Origin: Lachnospiraceae bacterium UBA6987
Lineage (GTDB): Bacteria; Bacillota; Clostridia; Lachnospirales; Lachnospiraceae
DNA length: 6,619 nt
Assembly (NCBI GenBank): GCA_002449955.1
Contig: DJYD01000005.1
Coordinates: 1-6,619 of the forward strand
Reading direction: 5' to 3'
Shown here in pieces: positions 1 to 5,767 of this stretch. The notes beneath the pieces were generated by a model. The model saw only the letters and a list, made by a program, of their open reading frames with translations, ran no database searches and had not been told where the DNA came from. Numbering within the stretch: the stretch's first letter is position 1; every line of letters starts with the position of its first letter. The translations under genes and the position numbers were made by a program.

Positions 1-723
1 TGCACCGGTTTCTACACCTCCAAGGCCAAGGCTATGGCGCATATCAATGCCGGCGCCCGCAAGGTCGTCATTTCCGCTCCCGCGGGCAACGATCTGCCTA
101 CCATCGTGTTCAACGTGAACCACGAGACCTTAAAGCCGGAAGATCAGGTCATTTCCGCCGCTTCCTGCACCACCAACTGCCTGGCTCCCATGACCAAGGT
201 CCTGAACGATCTCGCTCCCATTCAGAGCGGTATCATGTGCACGGTCCACGCCTACACCGGCGACCAGATGCTGCTTGACGGCCCGCACAGAAAAGGCGAT
301 CTTCGCCGTGCCCGCAGCGCTGCTGTCAACATCGTTCCGAACTCCACCGGCGCTGCCAAGGCAATCGGCCTCGTCATTCCGGAACTCTCCGGCAAGCTGA
401 TCGGCGCTGCCCAGCGTGTGCCCGTGACCGACGGTTCCCTGACCCAGCTGTTTGCCGTTGTGAAGGGCAAAGTCACGGTTGAAGAGATCAACGCCGCCAT
501 GAAGGCCAACACCAACGAATCCTTCGGCTACACCGAGGATGAGATCGTTTCCTCCGACGTCATCGGCATGACCGCCGGCGCTCTGTTCGATGCCACCCAG
601 ACCATGGTGCTGCCGATCGACGACGAGCTGACCGAAGTCCAGGTCATTTCCTGGTATGACAACGAATATTCCTACACCAGCCAGATGGTCCGTACCATCA
701 AGTACTTTGCCGAACTGAAATAA
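1..723 (+). CDS. gap: Glyceraldehyde-3-phosphate dehydrogenase, type I (5' end missing)
   Basis: Oxidises and phosphorylates glyceraldehyde 3-phosphate to 1,3-bisphosphoglycerate with NAD as cofactor, in cytoplasmic glycolysis. The reading frame is open from base 1 (CTGFYTSKAKA) to the TAA at 721-723, giving 240 residues. The family is about 335 long, so roughly the first 95 residues (start of the NAD-binding fold) lie upstream. Visible landmarks are the active-site block SCTTNCLAP with the catalytic Cys codon at 166-168, the catalytic His of CTVHAYTGDQ at 247-249, the phosphate-binding RRAR and NSTGAAKA segments, RVPVTDGS, and the C-terminal WYDNEYSYTSQMV. The AT-poor codon use, rich in ACC, GTC and GGC, suits a highly expressed gene. 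The ATG at 34 is internal and not the start. A hairpin with a U-run follows, so this gene probably ends its own transcript, apart from any read-through. Identity is certain from the motifs; which paralogue (gapA or other) cannot be told. Confidence 0.97.
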   Translation, partial: CTGFYTSKAKAMAHINAGARKVVISAPAGNDLPTIVFNVNHETLKPEDQVISAASCTTNCLAPMTKVLNDLAPIQSGIMCTVHAYTGDQMLLDGPHRKGDLRRARSAAVNIVPNSTGAAKAIGLVIPELSGKLIGAAQRVPVTDGSLTQLFAVVKGKVTVEEINAAMKANTNESFGYTEDEIVSSDVIGMTAGALFDATQTMVLPIDDELTEVQVISWYDNEYSYTSQMVRTIKYFAELK

Positions 724-727
724 GAAA

Positions 728-742
728 CGGCAGATGCTGCCG
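728..742 (+). other. Short GC-rich hairpin just after gap stop
   Basis: CGGCAG and CTGCCG form a perfect 6-base stem around a 3-base loop (ATG), starting 4 bases after the gap stop codon and ahead of the stronger terminator hairpin. There is no U-run behind it, so alone it would not terminate. It could protect the 3' end of the mRNA or simply be chance. Confidence 0.35.
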
Positions 743-756
743 GCAAGGCGGAAAGA

Positions 757-794
757 GAAAGCAGGTATCCGGGAAGATACCTGCCTTCTTTTTT
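757..794 (+). terminator. Intrinsic terminator after gap
   Basis: GCAGGTATC (761-769) pairs perfectly with GATACCTGC (776-784) around a 6-base loop. The stem can be lengthened by GAA/TTC across one mismatch. It is followed by CTTCTTTTTT, a classic U-rich tract. The position, 37 bases after the gap stop and ahead of the metallophosphoesterase gene, is what a rho-independent terminator of gap should have. The tract is interrupted by one C, so some read-through into the next gene is possible. Confidence 0.85.
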
Positions 795-807
795 CGGAGA
801 GTGCAGG

Positions 808-826
808 GACGCCTGACATAGGCGTC
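808..826 (+). other. Inverted repeat directly before the phosphoesterase ribosome site
   Basis: GACGCC (808-813) and GGCGTC (821-826) are perfect 6-base arms around a 7-base loop (TGACATA). The hairpin ends one base before the AAAGGAG ribosome-binding site, so it could affect ribosome access or be an operator. No function is shown by the sequence alone. Confidence 0.4.
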
Positions 827-827
827 A

Positions 828-834
828 AAGGAGA
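828..834 (+). promoter_or_regulatory. Ribosome-binding site fixing the phosphoesterase start
   Basis: The AAGGAGA core lies 4-5 bases before the ATG at 839 and marks it as the true start. An upstream in-frame ATG at 734 would run through the gap terminator hairpin and add 35 residues ahead of the conserved MKILVFSDSHG, so it is rejected. Confidence 0.8.
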
Positions 835-838
835 GAGC

Positions 839-1306
839 ATGAAGATCCTGGTATTTTCAGACTCCCACGGAAGTGCGTACAAGATGGAAGAAGCGGTACG
901 GGCAGAAAACCCTGATTTCGTGTTCTTTCTGGGAGACGGTGAGGGAGATCTGCACGTGTTGACGAATGCGTTTCCGCAGCTGCCTGTGCAGGCGGTCCGG
1001 GGGAACTGTGACCTTTATTCCTCCCTGCCGGCAGAACGCCTGTGTGTGCTGGGCGGATTCCGCTTTTTTCTGACGCACGGTCATCACTATGGCGTCAAAT
1101 ATGAGCCGGATTTTCACAGTCTTGCGGAACAGGCCCGGGCAAACGGCGCCCAGGCAGCGCTGTTTGGTCACACGCATGAAGCCTATCTGGAACAGATGGA
1201 TGGTCTGCTGCTGATGAACCCCGGAAGCGCGCGGGGGTATGGGGCAAGCTGCGGTATTCTGGAGATCCGGGAGGGAAAGCTCCTGCCGCGGATCCGGCGG
1301 CTGTAA
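839..1306 (+). CDS. YfcE/MJ0936-type metallophosphoesterase
   Basis: A 155-residue calcineurin-like phosphoesterase of the small YfcE group (cytoplasmic, two-metal hydrolases active on phosphodiesters in vitro; natural substrate generally unknown). All metal-binding motifs are present in order: D8-x-H10 in SDSHG, G32-D33 in FLGDGEGD, GNCD with N56, H80 in LTHGHHYG, and GHTH with H111 and H113, followed by NPGSARGYG. There is no signal peptide or membrane segment, and the length is normal for the group. The gene sits between the gap terminator and the pgk promoter. I see no convincing promoter of its own, so it may depend on read-through from gap. Codon choice is less biased than in the flanking glycolytic genes (more CGG, GGA and GGG), which suggests modest expression. 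In many Bacillota this family lies next to the nucleoside triphosphatase gene rdgB/rph; that partner is absent here. The family call is firm; substrate and role are unknown. Confidence 0.88.
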   Translation: MKILVFSDSHGSAYKMEEAVRAENPDFVFFLGDGEGDLHVLTNAFPQLPVQAVRGNCDLYSSLPAERLCVLGGFRFFLTHGHHYGVKYEPDFHSLAEQARANGAQAALFGHTHEAYLEQMDGLLLMNPGSARGYGASCGILEIREGKLLPRIRRL

Positions 1307-1386
1307 AAGAGGAGCGCGGCTTTCCGAAGCCTGTCTCAGCCATCTTTATCAAGGCTTTGATTTGTGGGTTTTTCACGCTTTACGGC
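1307..1386 (+). other. Intergenic stretch with small inverted repeats, no clear terminator
   Basis: Two short symmetric elements lie between the phosphoesterase stop and the pgk promoter. GGCTT-TCCG-AAGCC (1318-1331) is a perfect 5-base stem with a 4-base loop but has no U-run directly behind it. ATCAA-GGCT-TTGAT (1348-1361) is a perfect 5-base inverted repeat centred about 33 bases upstream of the -35 box, followed by a T-rich stretch (GTGGGTTTTT). Either could be a weak terminator or an operator half-site pair, and neither is convincing. No small gene with a ribosome site is visible here. Confidence 0.3.
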
Positions 1387-1415
1387 TTGAATAATCCCGC
1401 AGAAAGAAGTATAGT
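1387..1415 (+). promoter_or_regulatory. Vegetative (sigma-A type) promoter of the pgk operon
   Basis: TTGAAT (1387-1392) as -35 and TATAGT (1410-1415) as -10 are separated by exactly 17 bases. They match the TTGACA/TATAAT consensus at 4 of 6 and 5 of 6 positions. Transcription would be expected to start near 1421-1423, giving a leader of about 95 bases before pgk. The region turns sharply A/T-rich compared with the coding DNA around it, as expected for a strong clostridial promoter. No -10 extension (TGN) is present. Confidence 0.75.
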
Positions 1416-1420
1416 AAAAA

Positions 1421-1513
1421 ATGGCCGAAAATGCGGCAAAAGTCCTTGTTTTTGCCAAAAAACGGCTGAAAATGAATCAAAAAATGCCAAAACAAAATTT
1501 ATGGGGAGGATAA
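1421..1513 (+). CDS. Possible 30-codon leader ORF before pgk
   Basis: An ATG at 1421 opens a 30-codon frame that begins MAENAAKVLVFAKKR, ends in NLWGG and stops with TAA at 1511-1513, two bases before the pgk ATG. The ATG falls 6 bases after the -10 box, at or next to the expected transcription start, so it has no ribosome-binding site and would have to be read as a near-leaderless message. Its last codons (TGG GGA GGA) are the pgk ribosome site itself. The peptide is lysine-rich and matches nothing I recognise. It may be chance in A-rich DNA, which has few T-led stop codons in this frame. If real, a leader peptide coupled to pgk translation is the likely role. Confidence 0.2.
   Translation: MAENAAKVLVFAKKRLKMNQKMPKQNLWGG
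1423..1467 (+). promoter_or_regulatory. Two-tier stem-loop in the pgk leader RNA
   Basis: GGCAAAA (1435-1441) pairs with TTTTGCC (1450-1456) around an 8-base loop. An outer helix, GGCCG (1423-1427) with CGGCT (1463-1467, one G-U pair), can stack on it across an A-rich internal loop. Together they would put the first transcribed bases into a stem. The arm sequences also form a near-perfect direct repeat, GGCCGAAAATG (1423-1433) and GGCTGAAAATG (1464-1474). No long U-run follows, so this is not an ordinary attenuator; a 5' stabilising stem or regulator-binding site would fit. Confidence 0.4.
1503..1510 (+). promoter_or_regulatory. Strong ribosome-binding site fixing the pgk start
   Basis: GGGGAGGA lies 5 bases before the ATG at 1516 and is the only good Shine-Dalgarno sequence in the leader. 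It selects MLNKKSEDD as the N-terminus, which is where Pgk homologues start. An in-frame TTG at 1357 lies upstream of the promoter and is rejected. Confidence 0.85.
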
Positions 1514-1515
1514 AA

Positions 1516-2739
1516 ATGCTGAACAAAAAGTCGGAAGATGATATTCAGATCAGGGGCAAACGCATTCTGGTGCGCTGTGACTTCAATGTGCCGCTTAAAG
1601 GCGGCGTGATCACCGATGATACGCGTATCCGTGCGGCGCTGCCGACCATAAAGAAGCTGTCCGGAGACGGCGGGAAGGTCATTCTCTGCTCACATCTCGG
1701 CAAGGTCAAAAACGGCCCGAACGAAGGGGAATCTCTTCGCCCGGTGGCAAAGCGCCTGGAAGAGCTGCTCGGCAGACCGGTCGTCTTCGTGGATGACGAT
1801 CATGTGACCGGCGAAGCTGCGACGAAGGCTGTGGAAGCCATGAAGGACGGCGATATCGTGCTGCTGCAGAACACCCGCTTCCGCGGCGCGGAGGAAACGA
1901 AGAACGGCGAAGCCTTCAGCAAGGAACTGGCTGATCTTGCCGATAACTACGTGTGCGACGCCTTTGGCTCGGCCCACCGTGCCCATGCGAGCGTTGCCGG
2001 CGTGACGAAGTTCATTCGTGAAAAGGGCGGCGACTGTGCGGTCGGTTATCTGATGGAGAAGGAGATCAACTTCCTCGGCAACGCCGTGGAGAATCCCACC
2101 CGTCCCTTTGTCGCGATCCTCGGCGGCGCCAAGGTCGCAGACAAGCTGAATGTCATCAACAATCTGCTGGAAAAATGCGACACGCTGATCATCGGCGGCG
2201 GCATGGCCTACACCTTCCTGAAGGCACAGGGCTATGAGGTCGGCACCTCCCTTGTGGATGAGGAGAAGATCGAATACTGCGCCGAGATGCTGAAAAAGGC
2301 GGAAAAGCTCGGCAAGAAGCTCCTGCTTCCGGTCGACGCGATGGTTGCGAAGGCCTTCCCGGATCCCATTGACGCCCCTATCGACGTGAACGCGGTCTCC
2401 ACGAAGCGCATGCCGAAGACGAAGATGGGCCTCGACATTGGCCCGAAGACCGTGAAGCTGTACGCGAAGGAAATCGAAAGTGCGAAGACCGTGGTCTGGA
2501 ACGGCCCCATGGGCGTGTTTGAGAACCCCGTCCTTGCCGAAGGCACCAAGGCTGTTGCGCAGGCGATGGCGGATGCCGAGGCCGTGACCATCATCGGCGG
2601 CGGCGATTCGGCAGCGGCTGTGAACCAGATGGGCTTTGCGGACAAGATGAGCCACATCTCCACGGGCGGCGGCGCCTCCCTGGAATTCCTGGAAGGCAAG
2701 GAACTGCCCGGCGTTGCGGCAGCAGATGACAAAGAATAA
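1516..2739 (+). CDS. pgk: Phosphoglycerate kinase
   Basis: Transfers the acyl phosphate of 1,3-bisphosphoglycerate to ADP, making ATP and 3-phosphoglycerate in the cytoplasm. At 407 residues it is slightly longer than the usual 390-400 because of a short acidic tail (AAADDKE). N-terminal substrate domain: CDFNVPL with D22 and N24, DTRIR around R37, SHLGK with H60, NTRFRG with R121, and AHRAHAS with R155. Hinge and C-terminal nucleotide domain: LGGAKVADK (203-210), IIGGGMAY, DIGPKT, WNGPMGVFE with E336, GGGDSAAA (361-368) and STGGGASLEFLEGKELPGV. The substrate loop reads LLQNTRF where E. coli and Bacillus have LLEN; the Q is, to my knowledge, common in clostridial enzymes. It is the first gene of the operon, with its own promoter and strong ribosome site. 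A 30-base A-rich gap leads to tpiA. There is no sign of a Pgk-Tpi fusion. Confidence 0.98.
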   Translation: MLNKKSEDDIQIRGKRILVRCDFNVPLKGGVITDDTRIRAALPTIKKLSGDGGKVILCSHLGKVKNGPNEGESLRPVAKRLEELLGRPVVFVDDDHVTGEAATKAVEAMKDGDIVLLQNTRFRGAEETKNGEAFSKELADLADNYVCDAFGSAHRAHASVAGVTKFIREKGGDCAVGYLMEKEINFLGNAVENPTRPFVAILGGAKVADKLNVINNLLEKCDTLIIGGGMAYTFLKAQGYEVGTSLVDEEKIEYCAEMLKKAEKLGKKLLLPVDAMVAKAFPDPIDAPIDVNAVSTKRMPKTKMGLDIGPKTVKLYAKEIESAKTVVWNGPMGVFENPVLAEGTKAVAQAMADAEAVTIIGGGDSAAAVNQMGFADKMSHISTGGGASLEFLEGKELPGVAAADDKE

Positions 2740-2769
2740 GAAAAAGAACAAGAAAAGAAGGAAACAACC

Positions 2770-3516
2770 ATGAGAAAAAGACTGGTAGCCGGAAACTGGA
2801 AGATGAATAAAACGCCTTCCGAAACGCGGGCGTTCATTAAGGAACTTGCCCCGCTCGTCAAGGAAGCAAAGTGCGACGTGGTGCTGTGCGTGCCCGCCGT
2901 GGACCTGATCCCCGCCGTGGAAGCGGCCAAGGGCAGCAAGATCAAGATCGGTGCCGAAAACATGCATTTTGAGGAAAAGGGCGCCTTCACCGGCGAGATC
3001 TCTCCCGCCATGCTGACCGACGCCGGAGCGAAGTACGTCATCCTCGGCCACAGCGAACGCCGCGAAATGTTCGCCGAGACCAACGAAGGCGTGAACAAGA
3101 AGGCCTTAAAGGCCATCGAACACGGCCTGATCCCGATCATCTGCTGCGGCGAGACCCTGACGCAGCGCGAGCAGGGCATCACCGTGGACCACATCCGTCA
3201 GCAGATCCGCATCGCCTACCTCGGCATTGCGAAGGAAGACGTGAAGAACACCGTGATTGCCTATGAACCCATCTGGGCTATCGGCACCGGCAAGGTGGCG
3301 ACCACCGAGCAGGCCGAAGAAGTCTGCGGCGCCATCCGCAAGCTGATCGCCGAGCTGTACGACCGCAAGACGGCGGGTGCCGTGCGCATCCTCTACGGCG
3401 GCAGCGTAGCCCCGGCCAATGCGAAGGAGCTTTTCGAGCAGCCCGATATCGACGGCGGTCTCGTGGGCGGCGCTTCGCTGAAGCCTGATTTTGCGAAGGT
3501 GGTGCTTCCCGAATGA
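2770..3516 (+). CDS. tpiA: Triose-phosphate isomerase
   Basis: Interconverts dihydroxyacetone phosphate and glyceraldehyde 3-phosphate; a cytoplasmic TIM-barrel enzyme, normally a dimer. The 248 residues are typical of bacteria. Catalytic residues are all present: N9 and K11 in AGNWKMN, H94 in LGHSERR, and E166 in AYEPIWAIGTG, whose following residues form the flexible lid. The phosphate-binding YGGSV (209-213) and GGLVGGASL (229-237) close the barrel. The start is set by GAAGGA at 2757-2762, 7 bases before the ATG, and by the conserved MRKRLVAGNWKMN opening. The stop TGA overlaps the next start as ATGA, so gpmI is probably read by ribosomes that have just finished tpiA. It is co-directional with pgk and sits in the same presumed transcript. 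Confidence 0.98.
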   Translation: MRKRLVAGNWKMNKTPSETRAFIKELAPLVKEAKCDVVLCVPAVDLIPAVEAAKGSKIKIGAENMHFEEKGAFTGEISPAMLTDAGAKYVILGHSERREMFAETNEGVNKKALKAIEHGLIPIICCGETLTQREQGITVDHIRQQIRIAYLGIAKEDVKNTVIAYEPIWAIGTGKVATTEQAEEVCGAIRKLIAELYDRKTAGAVRILYGGSVAPANAKELFEQPDIDGGLVGGASLKPDFAKVVLPE

Positions 3517-5057
3517 AACGGCCGACGATGCTGATGATCATGGACGGCCTCGGCCTTACGGATGAGGTGAAGGGCAATGCCGTGAAAGCGGCGGCGACTC
3601 CGAACCTCGACCGCCTCATGAAGGAATATCCCTTCGTGCAAGGGCAGGCCAGCGGGCTCCACGTGGGGCTTCCGGACGGCCAGATGGGCAACTCCGAGGT
3701 CGGTCACATGAACATGGGTGCGGGGCGGATCGTCTATCAGGATCTGACCCGCATCACAAAGGATATCGAAGACGGCGGCTTCTTTAAAAACGAAGCCATC
3801 CTTTCCGCCATGCAGCAGGCGAAGAAGGCCGGCAGCGCACTGCATCTGTTCGGGCTCGTTTCGGACGGCGGCGTGCACAGCCACAATACGCACCTTTACG
3901 CGCTGCTGAAAATGGCTAAGAAGGAGGGCGTGAAGGACGTGATCGTCCATGCCTTCCTTGACGGCCGCGATACCCCGCCTGCCTCCGGCCTTTCCTTTGT
4001 GAAGGAACTGGAGCAGGTCATGAAGGAGCTCGGGAGCGGAAAGCTCGGCACGATCGTCGGACGCTACTACGTCATGGACCGCGACAACCGCTGGGAACGG
4101 GTGGAAAAAGCCTACCGCGCCATGACGGAAGGAGAGGGCGTCCTTGCGGATGATCCGGACGCGGCCCTGCAGGCCTCCTACGACGAAGGCGTGACCGATG
4201 AATTCGTGAAGCCCATCGTCTGCTGCGAGGGCGGAAAGCCCGTGCGCAGGGTGGAAAGCGGCGACGGCGTGATCTTCTTCAACTTCCGCCCCGACCGGGC
4301 AAGAGAGATTTCCCGCGCCTTCCTGGATCCGGACTTTGCCGGCTTTGAAAGAACCCAGCTGAAGGACCTTGTCTATGTGTTCTTTACGGACTACGACAAG
4401 ACCATCCCGAACCATCTGGTTGCTTACGAGAAGGAAAGCTTCACGAATACGCTGGGCGAGTACGCCGCAAAGCTCGGCCTTAAGCAGCTGCGTCTTGCGG
4501 AGACCGAAAAGTACGCGCACGTCACCTTCTTCTTCAATTGCGGCGTGGAAACGCCGAACGAAGGAGAGGACCGCATCCTCGTGCCGTCCCCGAAGGTCGC
4601 GACCTATGACCTGCAGCCCGAGATGAGCGCGCCCATCGTGTGCGACAAGCTCTGTGAAGCCATCGGAAGCGGAAAATACGATCTCATCATCATCAACTTC
4701 GCAAACCCCGACATGGTGGGGCATACCGGCGTCTTCGAGGCGGCGGTGAAGGCGGTCGAGACCGTCGATACCTGCGTTGGCCGCGCCGTGGATGCACTGC
4801 TTGCCGCCGGCGGCCAGATGTTCCTCTGCGCCGACCACGGCAACTGCGAAGTGATGTGGGATGAAGAAGCGGGCGCCCCGATGACTGCCCATACCACGAA
4901 CCCCGTGCCCTTCGTACTGATCGGCGCGGATGAGGGCATCACCCTTGCGGAAGGCGGACGGCTCTGCGACATCGCGCCGACCCTTCTGGATCTTATGAAC
5001 ATCCCTCAGCCGGAAGAGATGACCGGGCACTCGCTGCTCGTCAGACCGGAACCATAA
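3513..5057 (+). CDS. gpmI: 2,3-bisphosphoglycerate-independent phosphoglycerate mutase
   Basis: Converts 3-phosphoglycerate to 2-phosphoglycerate through a phosphoserine intermediate, using two Mn ions; an alkaline-phosphatase superfamily enzyme of the cytoplasm. The 514 residues are full length. Metal and catalytic residues appear in order: D11 in IMDGLG, the phosphorylated S61 in QMGNSEVGHMN, H122 in SDGGVHSH, DGRDTPP, R184 in VGRYYVMDRDNRW, NFRPDR (257-262), K333 in ETEKYAHVTF, D400 and H404 in NPDMVGHTG, D441-H442 in ADHGN, and H460 in MTAHTTNPVP. One local oddity is FNCGVE at 341-346, where I recall FNGGVE in most members. The ATG overlaps the tpiA stop by 4 bases; the only upstream purine stretch is GAAGGTGG inside tpiA, so translation is probably coupled. 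Enolase, the next glycolytic step and a common neighbour, does not follow. A NifU-like gene starts 14 bases on. Confidence 0.98.
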   Translation: MKRPTMLMIMDGLGLTDEVKGNAVKAAATPNLDRLMKEYPFVQGQASGLHVGLPDGQMGNSEVGHMNMGAGRIVYQDLTRITKDIEDGGFFKNEAILSAMQQAKKAGSALHLFGLVSDGGVHSHNTHLYALLKMAKKEGVKDVIVHAFLDGRDTPPASGLSFVKELEQVMKELGSGKLGTIVGRYYVMDRDNRWERVEKAYRAMTEGEGVLADDPDAALQASYDEGVTDEFVKPIVCCEGGKPVRRVESGDGVIFFNFRPDRAREISRAFLDPDFAGFERTQLKDLVYVFFTDYDKTIPNHLVAYEKESFTNTLGEYAAKLGLKQLRLAETEKYAHVTFFFNCGVETPNEGEDRILVPSPKVATYDLQPEMSAPIVCDKLCEAIGSGKYDLIIINFANPDMVGHTGVFEAAVKAVETVDTCVGRAVDALLAAGGQMFLCADHGNCEVMWDEEAGAPMTAHTTNPVPFVLIGADEGITLAEGGRLCDIAPTLLDLMNIPQPEEMTGHSLLVRPEP

Positions 5058-5063
5058 AAGGAG
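5057..5063 (+). promoter_or_regulatory. Ribosome-binding site of the NifU-like gene
   Basis: AAAGGAG overlaps the last base of the gpmI stop codon and lies 8 bases before the ATG at 5072. It selects MIYTKEVELM as the N-terminus over the second in-frame ATG at 5099 (MCPVAQG), which has no such site. The 14-base gap leaves no room for a promoter, supporting co-transcription with gpmI. Confidence 0.8.
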
Positions 5064-5071
5064 TAAAGACT

Positions 5072-5764
5072 ATGATCTACACCAAAGAAGTAGAACTCAT
5101 GTGCCCGGTGGCACAGGGCGTGAGCCACGGCGCTGCGCCTATCCCCGAGGAGGCAAAGTGGGTCAAGGCGAAGGAAGTCTCCGACATCAACGGCTTCACC
5201 CACGGCATCGGCTGGTGCGCACCGCAGCAGGGCGCCTGCAAGCTGACCCTGAACGTCAAGAACGGCATCATCCAGGAAGCGCTTGTAGAGACCATCGGCT
5301 GCTCCGGCATGACGCATTCGGCGGCCATGGCGGCGGAGATCCTGCCCGGCAGGACCATCCTGGAAGCCCTGAACACCGACCTCGTGTGCGACGCCATCAA
5401 TACTGCGATGCGCGAACTCTTCCTGCAGATCGCCTATGGCCGCAGCCAGAGCGCGTTCTCCGAGGACGGTCTGGCCGTCGGCGCCGGTCTTGAAGACCTC
5501 GGCAAAGGCCTGCGTTCCCAGATCGGCACCATGTACAGCACCCTTGAAAAAGGCCCCCGCTATCTGGAGATGGCGGAAGGCTATGTGACCGGCATCGCTC
5601 TTGATGAAGAAGACATGATCATCGGCTACAAGTTCGTGAACTTTGGCAAGATGGCGGACTTCATCAAGCAGGGCGACGACCCGAACACCGCCTGGGAAAA
5701 GGCCAGCGGCCAGTACGGCCGGGTGGCCGACGCCGTCCGGATCATCGATCCGAGAAAGGAGTGA
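5072..5764 (+). CDS. NifU/IscU-like iron-sulfur scaffold-type protein, partner of GGGtGRT
   Basis: A 230-residue protein with an IscU/NifU-N-like core at about residues 45-110. GWCAPQQGACKLTLNV (C49, C56) resembles the first-cysteine loop and following strand of IscU. IIQEALVETIGCSGMTHSAAMAAEIL then PGRTILEAL (C77) matches the IscU segment around its second cysteine (FKTFGCGSAIASSS, GKSLDEAL) closely. The canonical third cysteine (IscU KIHCSILAEDA) has no clear counterpart: the comparable stretch reads RSQSAFSEDGL. C11 and C106 are the other cysteines. Residues 165-230 extend beyond a plain scaffold and contain a strand-turn-strand segment (YVTGIALDEEDMIIGYKFV). There is no signal peptide. 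I know this protein as one usually named iron-sulfur cluster assembly scaffold and found beside a GGGtGRT gene in anaerobes; no cysteine desulfurase (iscS/nifS) is in this window. Cluster assembly is therefore inference from the fold; a dedicated role serving the next protein is at least as likely. Confidence 0.82.
   Translation: MIYTKEVELMCPVAQGVSHGAAPIPEEAKWVKAKEVSDINGFTHGIGWCAPQQGACKLTLNVKNGIIQEALVETIGCSGMTHSAAMAAEILPGRTILEALNTDLVCDAINTAMRELFLQIAYGRSQSAFSEDGLAVGAGLEDLGKGLRSQIGTMYSTLEKGPRYLEMAEGYVTGIALDEEDMIIGYKFVNFGKMADFIKQGDDPNTAWEKASGQYGRVADAVRIIDPRKE
5755..5761 (+). promoter_or_regulatory. Ribosome-binding site of the GGGtGRT gene
   Basis: AAAGGAG lies in the last codons of the NifU-like gene, 6 bases before the ATG at 5768. 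Only three bases separate the stop (5762-5764) from this start, a spacing typical of partners made together. Confidence 0.8.
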
Positions 5765-5767
5765 GCC

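Noticed and set aside
734..838. 35-residue N-terminal extension of the phosphoesterase from the ATG at 734
   Set aside because: It would translate through the gap terminator; the ribosome site before 839 and the conserved MKILVFSDSHG opening fix the start at 839.
1357..1515. 53-residue N-terminal extension of Pgk from a TTG at 1357
   Set aside because: It begins upstream of the promoter, covers the A-rich leader, and Pgk homologues begin at the MLNKK position behind GGGGAGGA.
1861..1890. Q in place of E in the Pgk LLENTRF loop as an active-site anomaly
   Set aside because: To my knowledge LLQNTRF is common in clostridial Pgk, and the catalytic Arg that follows is intact.
2740..2769. Possible terminator or processing site in the A-rich gap between pgk and tpiA
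   Set aside because: There is no inverted repeat or U-run; the stretch is just a purine-rich spacer holding the tpiA ribosome site.
1690..3051. Long open frame on the minus strand opposite pgk and tpiA
   Set aside because: It lies antisense to two genes with complete catalytic motifs, and its product is a His/Arg/Val/Gly-rich string with no recognisable domain, as expected from the complement of GC-rich codons.
3393..5030. 545-codon open frame on the minus strand opposite gpmI
   Set aside because: The real gene is the full-length mutase on the + strand; the antisense product has mirror-codon composition and no family signature.
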